Part shown: one piece after another, positions 35,627 through 48,209 of the stretch
How positions within the stretch are numbered: position 1 is the stretch's first letter
How the letters are laid out: every line of letters starts with the position of its first letter
NCBI GenBank assembly: GCA_022579005.1
Contig: MU401501.1
Location: 107,372 to 171,371 of the forward strand
Direction: 5' to 3'
Source: Poronia punctata
Lineage: Eukaryota > Ascomycota > Sordariomycetes > Xylariales > Xylariaceae
Length of the DNA: 64,000 bases
Notes under the pieces: model-generated
Database searches by the model: none
Told to the model about the DNA's origin: nothing
The model's input: the letters and a program-made list of their open reading frames with translations, nothing else
Program-made: the position numbers and the translations under genes

Positions 35627-37389
35627 TTACTGAGCGGCAGCAGTTGGGAAAAGGTCCGCATTCTTCTCAGCCCACGCCTTGAGATCAGCCTTCTTCGCGG
35701 CAGATTCGAAAGCGCCCTTGAGACCGAATTGGCTGGGGATACCCTCGATACGGTGGGTGGAGTTGATGTTCTTAACCAAGGTAATCTGCCAGCAGGAAGC
35801 ACTGCCCTGTCGAGAGATGATGGTAGAGGACGCAAGGAAGTATTCCCAGATCTACCAAGAAACAAATTAGTCCATGAACTCGACGAGTCACGTTAAACAC
35901 TGGGTTTATACATACGCGGAACCAGCGCTTTCCGTATTTCGCTTCGACCTTATCGCGGTTGGCCATCCAGTTCCTATACCAACGCCAGAGGGTTGCGGAA
36001 TAGTGAACACCGACAGTGTCGACAGTCTTGACTTCGAACCCGGCGCCCTCCAGTTTGTCGATGACGAAGCCGACCGGGGTCGAAGCATCAGCACCGGGAA
36101 AGATGTATTTGTTCATGAACAGGCCCCAGATGAGGTCCTCGTATTGCCAAGACTTGCGTAGACCGGCAATTTGCAAGAAGAACACACCATCGTCATCGAG
36201 CATATCGTGAACTTGCTTGAAGAAGCTGCCCAATTTGCGTACACCAACGTGCTCAGCCATTTCCAAACATGTGATCTTCTTGTATCCGCCTTCGGGAACG
36301 GGGATATCGCGATAGTCCATGCAGAGAATCTTGCTCTGGTCTTCGGCAACGCCAACATCACGGAGCGCCTTATTGCCCCATGCTGTCTGGTTCCGGCCAA
36401 GAGTAACACCGGTAGCATGTGCACCATAATTGACACTCGCGAATCGAGCGAGAGTGCCCCAGCCACAACCAATGTCTAACAGCGATTCTTTCTCCTTGAG
36501 CTCGATTTTCTCGCACACAACGGCTAATTTGTTGTCCTGAAGTTGCTCCAGGGACTCCTCGGTATTGATGTCGTTAATTATACCGGAGGTGTAGATCATG
36601 CGTGGGCCCAAAAACCAGCCGTAGAAATCGTCGCCGCGGTCGTAGTGGTCACGGACCTGTTCCTCATCTTCATTTATGTATTAGTGACCGAAGCAACTAG
36701 CATCCGGACAAGGAGATATAGAATGCTCACCTTGGCTTCTTGAATGCATGATAACCTCAGGAATCATGCCGAACAAAAAGTACTTGCAAAGTCCTAGAGT
36801 GAAACGGAAGCTCGCCCAGTCATGTCTGTACTCGAGGACCTCGAGGGCATCGCCGTTGAATTCAACGTCTCCGTCAAAGTACATCTCGTAGAAAGTTTCC
36901 ATAGGGATCTTGTTCTTGCCATGGTACTTCAGCTGGTCGGCTTGCTTCTTGAACGTCAAATAGTGCTCGACCGGCCGGCCGGGATACTTGGCCTTTTCAT
37001 TTTTCCTAGGGCTGAGCGCCGAGACTGAGATCCAGAAAGCAGAGAGGAGGGGCACGAATAGAAGGATGGCAAAGAAGATGGTGGTCTTAAGACCACCGCC
37101 GACCTTCCATGAGAGCCATAGCGGGATTCCGCCAATCACAGCGAAGAGGAGTCCATTCGAGAAGGTATCCGAACCGGCGGAATCTGCAGGGACAGGGGCG
37201 TTTTTGATTGCTGGGTACTACGAACAACTGTGTTAGCGAAACGGGTTTCACGTCAATGGGAGGGCAACGTACGGAAGTTGTTCGCACACCACAATCTTCG
37301 AATTTCTCGAAGCTGGGTGTAGGGGCCTTGGGAGTCTCGACGAATTCGAACTCCGACTCACTGCCGTTGACGCTGTGAGGTTTCGACAT
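35627..37389 (-). CDS. MTS1: sphingolipid C9-methyltransferase
   Basis: Four exons on the minus strand, 37273-37389, 36731-37217, 35916-36667 and 35627-35851, with introns of 55, 63 and 64 nt; product 526 aa. The enzyme transfers a methyl group from S-adenosylmethionine to C9 of the 4,8-sphingadienine base of fungal glucosylceramide; it acts at ER/Golgi membranes and affects growth, morphology and plant-defensin sensitivity in several fungi. Two hydrophobic segments lie at about 58-110 (LLFAVIGGIPLWLSW; TTIFFAILLFVPLLSAFWI). The C-terminal half is a cyclopropane-fatty-acid-synthase-type SAM methyltransferase with the SAM motif DIGCGWG at 266-272 and a later CLEMAEHVG segment. All junctions restore conserved sequence (e.g. 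RSQ/DEEQVRDHYDRGDDFY and KRWFR/IWEYF). The first ATG in frame is used; the frame upstream has none. Confidence 0.93.
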
Positions 37390-39650
37390 GATGGCGATGT
37401 TGCAAGGCCAATTGCTAACGGCCTGGGATCGCAATTGTACTTTTCCTCCTATTTCCTCTTATATCAGGAGGAAGAAACAGAGGAATAAGTTATTGGGGGG
37501 AGGGGAAGGACACCGATATTGAGGTCGTGGGATTTTTTTTTGTACCAGACCGCTTCATCCTCGGTGCGCTTAGGATCTGCACCACCGGCTCCTCCACCAA
37601 AAGTGATTGGTGGCTGAGATGGTGCTACTTACTTACCGGTATTGCAAGCGCAGGGGACCAAATTAGTAGATACCGTAGAGGGCCACCTAGCCGTCCCAAA
37701 AGCACCGATTGGACTTGAAGATATACCCCTATTTGGGAGCTAAGTTAGAAAGTAGGTAATTACCTACCTATTGTACTTCCACTTCCTCCATCACCGACGA
37801 CGAAATCTTCCCCTGGGTCTGCCCTGGGGAATCCAGCTGCCGAGCTAGACCACAAGGTAGGGCAGGTGCTCCCCTGTTCAAAGCTCTCCTTTTCATCTGT
37901 GTGGGTCTCACTAGCTGTGGGTAATCACATTGGGAAAGCAACTTCCACGGGTAGGTACCGTTGACCTTATCTGCCCCATAATAGTTTATTAACAAAGACT
38001 ACAAACACACGTATCGACGAAGTGTCCTGGCCATTCCAGTACAAGTAGGCATTTACGAATAGGGGCTCCCTGGCCCCCTGGTCATGTCGCAATACCTAAT
38101 TGACATGCGGTACCTAGGTACACTTATGATGGCATACGAGTAATGTGCCATATATTTTGATGGAGGTAGACCGTTTGCACCAGTCGGTTTGGCAGGTGCA
38201 ACTTGGAGGGAAACTCGGCGTGCAAAGGAACATTCTCGTATGAGATCCTGGTGCAGCACGTATATTTGCTAGCCAAGATCATACACCTATCGGTATCAAA
38301 ATATTTTGATTTGCCTACCTACCTTAGTCTAGAGATCTATCTGAGCACCTACACAGGGGTACATACCCCAGACAGGAGACATACGAGTAGTAGATAGACG
38401 TACTCGTAGTACCTACATATACTACCTATTAGAGAATGAAAGCTGCTACCTATGTACCTACCTACTCGTACAGCCCGGTATAACAACTGGCTAACGTCGC
38501 TAGGTATGGACTCGTACGTGTACATATGGTGTAAACATTACCGGCTGCCCTGACGGTTCTTGCAGACTCAGTGGGACAGTATTCCTGCCCCACAGATGCC
38601 TACCTACGAGTATGAGGCTATGACCTTGGCATCTGTCGACCGGCATCGGTTGATGGGTCTCAGGTAGATATTCTACGTGTACAACTAAACCTACCATATG
38701 AAATCCCCTGACCAGGATATGGTGAGCATCCCCTATGCAGCATTTAGTCCTCAAAACTTTCCCTGAAACTACCCACACATATTCAAAAGAAATTGGTCCT
38801 TGCTTACCAGGGCTGTTAAAAGCATCTCATAAGAAAATAAATTACGTAGACTGTACTCGTATACTGATGAATGAGCATAGCGGAAGTAGCTAGTTTAGGA
38901 TGGGTCAGTAGATGACACTTGGACACATGCAGGACTATTCGGCCATAGATGGCAAGCAGGGACCGACAGCCATCATATTATACAATCTAGATAGATCAGA
39001 AGTGTCCAATTATGAGAATGCAGTGGCAGGGACGCAATACATACAGCCCTTTTATATTCGTAAGCATTCGGTCCACGCGTGGGAGTAAAACTAGACTGAG
39101 ATATCCGGCGAAGCTGAGCCTGGAATTACACCATCATGTTCTTCAGCTCCTGCTTCGCACATCAGCAACATATCTATCACATGATTAACGATACAAACAA
39201 AATGCGCTCCTTGCTGCTCTATAAAAGTATATCCTAACTTTCTTCACATCTTCTAGGCTGTTAGCAGCCTAAGTCGTCTATTAGCCTTCTTGATATAGGC
39301 CAGGCGCATGGCGTACCTATCTTCTTAGTGTTAGTTGTGATTATCACGGCCTTGCTTTGCAATTGCTGCAATAGCCGAAGATGCACATACTGAGGCTTGT
39401 GTGTGTAATCCCATTCGCCATTGTGATCTGGACCATCCTTGAGTCGGAAGCTGGTAGCCCTGTCCGACGCAGCCCTCCTCAAAGACAAGATATCTTTTAA
39501 AAGGCTGTCAGGAAGCCCTAGCTTAGAGGGTAGCAGTACAGAGGCATGTCCAGACGGACAGTTAATCCGGGCCGATTCATATCGCGCGATGTTTGTTACC
39601 CCTCAGCCATGACTGTTGTGTGGTTTCTTCGGAACGGTCAACTTATGAGC
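37390..39650. other. intergenic DNA between methyltransferase and SPP2
   Basis: This 2.3 kb holds the methyltransferase promoter and the SPP2 3' end. It is dense in TACCTACC/GGTAGGTA and ACTCGTA/TACGAGT words, especially at 38280-38640. No gene, tRNA or family resemblance was seen. Confidence 0.55.
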
Positions 39651-40727
39651 CTAGCGTCGCGAACGGTGGCTATGGTGATTGTGATCCCGATAGCGATCTT
39701 TGCTCCTATAATCCTGGCCCTCTTCGCGTCGTTCTCGATCCCGCTCAGACTTATAACTTTCCCTGTGTCGTCCATCGCGCTCGTGCCTTTCCTTCTCTCT
39801 GTCCCTGCGGTACTCATCTAATCGCGGCCGTCTTTCCCTATGCCCATGGCGTTTGGCGAGCTCTGCCTTCTTTATTTCCTCGTCTTCCTTTGAGCCGAGT
39901 CCCATCAACTGGGGCCTCCTCTTGACTTCTTTGGGCTTTGAACCAAACTCCTCCCCTTTCCAGCCCATCCCCCGTAGCATCGCCGCACCAAATTCCCCTT
40001 CTGGGATGCCGCTGTACTCTTCTACGGTCGATACTTCTGCGGCTTCCTGTAGGCTCTTTCGATATGCATCCTCTTCGGATAACTGTGGCCTGTCTTTGGT
40101 GGCGGAATGGTTTATGACAAGGTCTTGCGCCGGATTTCGATTGCCGAGGAGAGCGTCCAGGGCTTCTTTGTCTGCATCCCCTGACGAAAGCGTCGGGGTG
40201 GTTGTTTTATTCGGTACATCGCCTTGGCATTCTTCTAACCCCCTGTCGTCTGGAGTCGCTGATGTACCCGGTGTAGACTTTCGCTTCGTAACAATTAACC
40301 CCCATTTGACATCTTTGTCCTCATCAGCCGGTGCTGTCTCCACACCATGATCCCCTTTGGCAGGAGATGCATACGACGGTGCAGCTTTGTTCCCTCTCTT
40401 TGCCTTTGCATCCGCTCGCCAGTCTCGATTCTGGATACTGCCGATTACAAACTCTTTGTTGCGCTTCTTGGCCACAGGGAGATCGTTGTTTTTTGACGTG
40501 GTGGTGTCGTACCCTATTGTTGTAATCGCCTGGTATTTACCCGCCGTATTTTCCTCTTCGCCAGAGGCGGAATCGTCATCGAGGGCATTCGGCCGTTGGC
40601 GCTTTCCCAGCGTGGAGGGATGGGCTTGTCCACGCCTTTTTGGTTCATGGTTGGGTGTTTTGGTTCCTGGCGCACCGAATTTGATGGCTATGCGAGAAGC
40701 CTGAGTTTTCGGTGTTGCATCTGACAT
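39651..40727 (-). CDS. SPP2: pre-mRNA-splicing factor SPP2 (G-patch protein)
   Basis: Single-exon gene of 358 aa. Spp2 binds and activates the DEAH helicase Prp2 in the spliceosome before the first catalytic step; the human relative is GPKOW. The protein is largely disordered and charged. The diagnostic part is the G-patch at about 236-279, containing EFGAAMLRGMGWKGEEFG and PQLMGLGS. It is preceded by VEEYSGIPEGEFG, typical of Spp2. The C-terminal 80 residues are an Arg/Glu/Asp/Ser-rich RD/RS-like tail ending in SHRSRR. The first ATG in the frame is MSDATP at 40727; a further 41 upstream codons are open but contain no ATG. The gene is divergent from TOP3 with 1.1-1.2 kb between start codons. 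Confidence 0.88.
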   Translation of the reverse strand: MSDATPKTQASRIAIKFGAPGTKTPNHEPKRRGQAHPSTLGKRQRPNALDDDSASGEEENTAGKYQAITTIGYDTTTSKNNDLPVAKKRNKEFVIGSIQNRDWRADAKAKRGNKAAPSYASPAKGDHGVETAPADEDKDVKWGLIVTKRKSTPGTSATPDDRGLEECQGDVPNKTTTPTLSSGDADKEALDALLGNRNPAQDLVINHSATKDRPQLSEEDAYRKSLQEAAEVSTVEEYSGIPEGEFGAAMLRGMGWKGEEFGSKPKEVKRRPQLMGLGSKEDEEIKKAELAKRHGHRERRPRLDEYRRDREKERHERDGRHRESYKSERDRERREEGQDYRSKDRYRDHNHHSHRSRR

Positions 40728-41851
40728 CTGTGGCTGCTCTTCGTACCAGTGTGAAGGGGTGGGTATTTTTGGTTTGGCAAAGAGTCTAAATCCGGACCCT
40801 AGGTACAGAGAGCAGGATAGTTTGCGATTGTGGTGGCAACAACATTGCAACTCTCAAGGCTGCGACGCAGTGGAGCCTGCCTAGGAATACTCGTAGGTCA
40901 CTGTAGTCTGTGCCTTGGTGAAATTGCCCTAGGTTTAGGTGTCTCGCGTTTATGGCTTACCTAATTGTACTGGGTAGTTGGTACCTCACAAAAACATACA
41001 ATGATGTATCAGAATAGCTAGTACCTACTACCTGCCTACATGCCTACAGGTCAAAGCCAATTCTCACGTGGTTCAGGTGTTATCATTTGCCATCTGATTA
41101 TCATTTAAAGACTATGGGCACGCTAACTTGGTGCTGTAGGTATCGGTCAGAAGACAAGTACAACCTACCTAAGTCTGCCGGGTGTAGCCCAATGTATACA
41201 TGTACAGAATACGCAGGGCAGATTCTTGTATGTGTACTCGTACGCGCATACTCCTTTTGTGATTGGCAAAGGGATTCACGATCCTCTCTTATCAAATTTG
41301 AGTTTGTTTGAAGATTCGAGTCTTTGGCAACCGCGTGACCTAGCAATGAGGCGTACTTGGAGCAACTGAACAATCCGACCCACCGGCTTCCAAAATACGA
41401 GTACGTAGATTGCAAGGCTGGTAATCTAGGTTAGGTGAGCAAAGCAGGTGCAGCCTCATCCAATCCAGAACACCGTCCTATTGATAGATGGACGGCGTTG
41501 GCAGGAACTAATTCCTAATTTCAGTTTATCTGAGGGATAGCATGTAGATGAACTATTCGCAGCAGAGTAAGGGTTCTGTTGTTATACCGTCCAGAAAATT
41601 TGTATGCCACCTGGAAAATTCAAATCGCGATACGGGTGTATGCTAACGACTAATAGCAGGGCCTTCTTAAGTCTCATTTTATGCGTTCAGCCTTTGTAAA
41701 TACATACATACAAATGAAGCCTGTATAATATCAGGGGCAAGCTACGGTGCATGGTCTCATCATCAATGGGCGTGACCCTCGCAAGACAACGAAGGGATCA
41801 ACACAGGCCGGAATAGCAGACTATTATAACATGAGCCATAGCAGGTAACCC
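40728..41851. other. divergent SPP2-TOP3 intergenic region
   Basis: Probable promoters of both genes. Several ACTCGTA/TACGAGT words occur (about 40889, 41237, 41397). I see no open frame of interest and no RNA gene. Confidence 0.5.
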
Positions 41852-41947
41852 ATGTCTTTCTTGATCCATCATCCATGCCGGATTTCAAGATTTCGACTGG
41901 CTCCAACAGTTGGCGTTCTGAGGGGACCATCGCGATTCAAGTCTATC

Positions 41948-44286
41948 ATGAGAGTGCTATGCGTGGCTGAGAAGCCTTCCATTGCGAAAGCTGTATCAGG
42001 TCACCTCTCTGGTGGTAACGTGCAAACGGTCCGTCCCATGTCTCCCCTATCCCTTCTACTCCCCTTATTTGCTCATGTCAAAAGCATTCATAGAGAGGGC
42101 ATGGCGCTCACCTTCCTTAGCTCAACACCCCAGAGAAATACATAAAGAACTATGTATTTGATTATGACTTTGGTCGCCCTTGGGGCAAGTGCCAAGTTAC
42201 CATGACTTCCGTACTAGGACATCTCACAAGTGCCGAGTTTCCCCCGGAATACAAGAAATGGGACTATCCGCCCCCAGACCGGTTGTTCGATGCGCCAGTA
42301 AACGTGGTCGTCTCTACGGTAAGAAGTAGCTTTCTTAAGCTGTCCGCCCCGCTCGTACATCAAGGTCACTTACTGAACTGGGCCACTATAGGACAAGGCG
42401 AAAGTTGCGGATAATATTGAAAAACAAGCACGTTATGCCAATGCATTATGTATATGGACAGATTGCGATAGGGAAGGAGAACATATCGGGTTTGAAATAT
42501 GCGAGGCCGCGAAGAAAGGGAACCGTACTCTCGATATCAAGAGGGCAAAGTTCAGTAACATAGAGAGAGCGTGCGTTTTCCTATATCTGCCCTAGCTATA
42601 ATAGCATTGCTAACCTTTCTAGACACATAATCAACGCATCACGGAATCTCGTTGCCTTAGATCATAAGCAGGTCAACGCCGTGGCATCCCGGATTGAACT
42701 AGACCTTAGGATAGGTTATGCGTTCACTCGCTTCCTAACGACCAGCCTGAGAACACTTGGAGGACCATTTCAAAACTTGCTGTTAAGCTACGGTACGCCA
42801 TCAGAACCTGGACAGCTGTTATCCGTACGCTCATTCTTACCCATTCTACTTTGCAGGTTCATGCCAGTTCCCAACCCTGGGCTTCGTGGTTGATCGCTAT
42901 TTTCGAGTGAGAAACTTCAAACCAGAACCCTTCTGGAGCATCAAAGTGATGCATAAACGCGAAGGCATCGATGTCAATTTTAGCTGGGCTCGTCATCGAC
43001 TTTTCGACCGACCCTCAGTCATCATACTCTACGAGCGATGCTTGGCCGCCAAAAAGGCAAAGGTTACCAAAGTCCAAGAAAAACCGACAAAGAAATGGAA
43101 GCCATTGCCATTGACTACGGTAGAACTGCAAAAAATGGCGACCAGGTTCCTACGCATGACAGGTCAACAGGCCATGGAGACTGCAGAACAACTTTACAAC
43201 AAGGGGTTCATCAGTTACCCAAGGACGGAAACCGATAGGTTTGACCCCGGTATGAATCTTCGGAACCTCGTTCAGAAGCAAACTCAGTCTCAGGATTGGG
43301 GGGACTTTGCGCAGAACCTCGTCCAAGGCGGTTTCCAACAACCGAGACAAGGCAAGAACGATGACAAGGCACATCCTCCAATCCATCCCATCACTTTTGC
43401 CGCTCCTCAAGTGCTGAACGAGAACGAGAGAAAAATATACGAATTTGTGGTCCGGAGATTCTTAGCCTGTTGCGCAGAGGATGCCAAGGGTGTGGCTACC
43501 GATGTGGACATTCTATACGGCGAAGAGTCCTTCCATGCACACGGCGTTGTCGTTCTAGAACGCAACTATCTCGAGGTCTATGTCTACGATAAGTGGACGG
43601 GCAGTGTACAGCTCCCCAAATTCACAGTGGGGGAGATGTTTGAACCCATAGAAGCACTCATGACGGAAGGAAAGACGGCTCCTCCCAACTACCTTACCGA
43701 AGCGGACCTCATAGCCCTCATGGATGCCAATGGTATCGGTACTGATGCTACAATGGCGGAGCACATCCAGAAGATTCAGGAGCGAGACTACGTTCGGACT
43801 GTAGCCAGGACAGGCCGTGCCGAAGGGGAGGCTGATGAAGCAGAGGCCGACGGACCAGACGACGGTGGTCGCGGCGCTCGTTCCACGCGTGGGGGCCGGG
43901 GCAGAGGCGGCCGCGGAGGCAGGGGCGGCGCTACTGCGGCCAACAGACGAGGAGGCGTCATGGAATTCATTCCGACCCAACTTGGCGTAGCTCTAATCGA
44001 GGGCTTTGATCGGATGAACTTTGAGACCAGTCTTGGCAAGCCATTTCTCCGCAAGGAGATGGAGCTTAAGATGAAGGCTATTTGTGAGGGGCGCACAACT
44101 AGAGAAAATGTGTTGGAAGAGAGTATCCAACAATATCGGCAAGTTTATATGCAATCGCAGCAGAAGCTCAACGTCCTCAAGGCGGTAAGAAGACCCATCA
44201 TCCTGCCTTATCCGTCAGAAGGAGAAAGGGCGAAGAGAGAATTAACATGCTGGTAGGCCTGTCGACAATACGTGTTTGGCGCTTGA
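41948..44286 (+). CDS. TOP3: DNA topoisomerase 3 (type IA)
   Basis: Six exons: 41948-42028, 42121-42318, 42392-42570, 42623-42792, 42857-44184, 44257-44286; product 661 aa, near yeast Top3. Top3 passes single strands and, with the RecQ helicase and Rmi1, dissolves double Holliday junctions. The TOPRIM domain starts at MRVLCVAEKPSIAKAV and has the metal motif WTDCDREGEHIG. The conserved SYGSCQFPTLGFVVDR segment is split by intron 4. The catalytic tyrosine is Tyr330 in NKGFISYPRTE. An Asp/Glu then Arg-Gly-Gly-rich insertion sits at about 529-576 before GVMEFIPTQLG. The final exon encodes only ACRQYVFGA, so stopping at the unspliced end (44256) would be wrong. An in-frame ATG at 41852 would add 32 residues resembling a mitochondrial presequence. 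The exon 1 donor (gtccgt) is weak but best fits conservation. Confidence 0.92.
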
Positions 44287-47200
44287 GTTCCGTGTTATTA
44301 TCTACATAACATTAGAGCGATTTCTCGGGCATATTGCATCGTGCATCTGGAAGAGAAGCCACTGTGCCTCGGGCAGATTGTCCCCCCCACACAAGCTTTC
44401 ATGCACGATAAGGTATTATCGCTCCGACGGTGCGGACAATCCCGAGGTCTCTTAGTGTTAGACAGCCATACTCCACTCCAACAAACTCCGAACGTCGGCA
44501 TTGCTTCAGTCACATACTCGTACACTGCTACGTGTATGAAGGGCCACATACGATTCTTGAAGCCTCAAGGGGGATCGGTATAGCTTCAATTGGGCGAAAT
44601 TACAATGATCCCAAACAAAAGTAAGCATGCCAAGAAGAAGACAAAAGATGATATGAGCTGAGGCAGCTACTTACGGCAATGATGGCATTATGGCATTTAC
44701 AAGATTGGCCACATACTACATATCACATTTCATCTTTGGTTGTTCATACCCAGTAGGTGCAGGTGGTTAGGCTTTTGCCTTGCCCCACGACTTGCGGTTT
44801 AGGTTGTTTCCCCACCAAGGTATGCGGGTGGCTAGGCAAAAAGCGCGCCGTCACCTTATCCAACAACGACAAACGTGGAGGGGGGGACTGGCTAATAGGG
44901 TTCGCTCGTGATTCTTGGTACACCCTGATGGCGGGGTAAGCTAAGAGCACAGCCTGGGACGAATCGATGCTCCCACACCCGAGTCAGAGGCACATGGAAT
45001 GGATCACGCGATCAATAAATGGGATTCTCGGCATTGAATGCGAGTACTTCTTCGATCTACTTACTATCTATGTGGCCTCTAATAGGTAGCCTCGGCATCC
45101 CATAATCCTCTTCTTTACATGGCACATTTACTACGACGCAGGTACTCTAACACCCTAACAGGCAAGTGAACAGGTGTATGGCCCGTCTCTACCAACGCAG
45201 GACTCAGGAGGTTCAGATCGGTCGATGCCGTTCTTGGGAAAGTGGAAAGCCAGAATAGAAGCGACACGCCCCTCAACGGATTGTATGACGTTGTTTACGT
45301 TGTCTATGCTGTGCATCTTGTTTCCCTAGCTTAGGCGTACTTGGCTCTTGGGAAATACTTACACACATAAGGGTCAGTATCTGACTGATGGTGTGCATGC
45401 AACGGCACAGGTTAGAACTCTAGCGAGAGTAAAGACAATTAGCCAATCAAGCACACGACCTTGTACAACGTGAAGCCTCCCATCATTAATATCTACTTCA
45501 TTTACACGTATTGGCCATATTAGCCACAACACAAAAGGGACTGAAGCAGATGTACCCGTCCGCGGTTGCTGGAATGTACGAGTACCCTTACGGCGCCCCA
45601 AAACCAAGCGCACCACCAATCGTACTACTAACCTAACTCAGTTGTATCAATTGCTATATCCAATTCCTTGCCCCCCAGAAGGCCGTCTAAAGGAAAGTTT
45701 GCTACCACGGGTAGAAGAGGCACTATGTGTTGGATGCATTTGACAGAGAAAGAATTGGTAGGCATACCAGACGATCATTGCGACCTGACAGCCTGGCAAC
45801 GCAACTGCAGGTCGTGCAATCATAGCCCTGGCAAAAGGTCGCATTCCGAGAGTAGCAATATTCGTAATCATACAAAGTGGGCATTGGTCGTCGTCTCGAC
45901 CCTCGAGCCGTCTCCTCTTCCAGAATGTCCTTGGTTCTGCAAGCTTTATTACATCTACACCCCGTAATATCCTGTGGTCATAGAAGGTTCTACGTGTACG
46001 GCAGGTCCGGCCTTCCATTCCCTTGACATTTTCTACATATACGTAATATGGAATGTACAAAGGGTAACTCAGCCATCAGACTGTTACTATTTGAATCATC
46101 ATTGTATCCCTGGGAGACTCCATAGCAGGTAGGTAGGTACATGGTCTGCTGCAACTAGTAATTCCCAAAGTTTCTGGCGCAAAGCCGAAAGCGCCTTTTA
46201 TGACACGAGGAACCAAAACAGCGGGAAACGGAACAGAAAGACAAAAGGCAAGCTGCATGCCTCAGATCAATCTGCATCAGCCGAAACATACCAATCCTGC
46301 AAAATGCAAGGCCATCATTTACATTATCTGTTATCGCCTTGAATGTATATAACCTAATCTACATTATCTAGAACATGAGGTATGTGCCATGATAAGACCA
46401 CGAGACCAACGTGACCTTCCAGACCTTCCTTACATTACCGGAGGATGCGGGATAATAAGACACACCAAGTCGCTCCCTCCCCCGATCAGTTACTCCGTTC
46501 AGCAGCTCAGAACCCATGCGTGCAGATTGTCTACCTACCCGAAGCCCTATCGCATCCATCAGTAAGCTGGGGATTTACAAAATACCTGCTTATTATTCCT
46601 GCTTAAGTGAGAAATATTATTATTAGTAACCTAGAACCTACCTACACAAAGAGCAACAGTCCACTTGCTTTGCGTGATTGGCAATCATTAAGTTGTTTCC
46701 TGTCTTCCATCCACTTCGATTTTCTCTAGACTAGCAAATACTAAAAAGGTATTTAGGTAATCACTACATGTACACATACATGTTTTATTGGGCAAAACCC
46801 CATGTCTTGATATGACAAATGAGAAACTTCTATTTGTTGAGACAGTTTTACGCCAAAAGTTGATTGGCAAAGTCTTCAGCAAGAGTCAAACATCCTTTTT
46901 AATTTGAGACCCGGGTGGCATAAACAATCCAAGATCTGGAGAAGGAACAAAGATCGCGATGCCAAGTAGGCAAGCCTAGGCAAGCCACGGAGTCATTTTC
47001 TCAGTCGGGGGAATGGATATTGTTTTTCAATGAAAGACATGGAGTAATCCTAAAATAACCTTGGTAGTCCATCCGGTATCCGTGGACAAATGTATGTGTT
47101 GAAACCTCATATCCAACCTTTATGCTGCTGCTGTTGTTGTCCGGCGGTTGCTATCTTTTGTGGGGTAGAATACCTACATGTATGCTTATCCCTAAAATAG

Positions 47201-48209
47201 AGACCAATACGCCGGAAGCCAATATATTAAAAGCGCGCTATTCCAGGATTGGACATGTGGCCTTATCGATCCACGCCCCCTTCCACTAATGAGACATCTC
47301 ACCTGTCTTTTGTTCTTCGGTATCAAGCTTATGTGAGCCAATCATGTGTCATCGCTGTCCTGCGTGATGCCTGATCTAAGCACGCGCACTCGTCCAAGAA
47401 AGAGACAGGTGCAGACACACCCTTTCTGCTTGCGGTCGTACTCAGTCCTTCTGATGTAATGTTTACATTGGGTATAGCCAATACCAAAATGCAGGCTCAG
47501 AGGTACAGGCCAGGTACCTTGGCCAGTGACCGACCACACCACCCACCGCTGAACATATCCAGTACACACAGGCCCAGTAATACCACACAGAGATAGCACC
47601 AGCTAAAGTGATAGCTCTGGCGGCCACTGAGCGAGTACAACTCACAGCACGGGAGTAGACCCCGGACAAACTCTGGACAGGCGCTAGCCTACTGTAACTA
47701 CTGCCCAGTGCCAACGCTAATAGGCCCCTGCTGGGGTAGTTACGTCTTTCCCCTTTGTGTGTGTTGGTCATTCAAGTAAAATGACCGTCGCTGCTCACCT
47801 CCCGGTCTTGACCCTTTCTTCTGTAAACACCCAAAGAAAACACCAGATCAATACAGCACGTTCAAATAAAGAGTTTACTTGTCACAGTTAAGATAATCGC
47901 GTCAGCATTGCCAGTGCCTCCTGATCTTTGTTATCGCATCCCCTGCCGAGAACCAAAGACCTGCCCGATCGCCACTGTCGCTTAGTGCCTATTTTCGGAC
48001 TTTGTGTGCTGTAAGTCGCCTTGAGCTAAGATCTGGAGTGACTCAATCGCCTATCGTCATCCCCAAACCGCCCATCCCAACCAACCGATACACAACCCGA
48101 CCGTGTCAACAACGCGTCGCACACCCTTTTTGGCCAAAACGAGTGCTGATTGTGTGTCGCTTCAATCTGTAGATACGTCACGAAGTTCCAAAATTCCCAT
48201 ACGGCAAAA
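44287..48209. other. 3.9 kb intergenic region upstream of STB3
   Basis: No gene is supportable. Two overlapping frames near 45647-46060 on opposite strands lack family resemblance, and the plus one has no ATG. A long promoter or 5' leader for STB3 is likely at the right end (47800-48209, C/A-rich on the plus strand). No tRNA with convincing A and B boxes was found by eye. Confidence 0.5.

Noticed and set aside
44185..44256. TOP3 ending in KAVRRPIILPYPSEGE...
   Set aside because: A GT-AG intron here restores the conserved C-terminal CRQYVFG sequence, so this is read as intron.
45647..46060. 137-residue minus frame and an overlapping plus frame
   Set aside because: Neither resembles a known family, the plus one lacks an ATG, and codon use is not gene-like.
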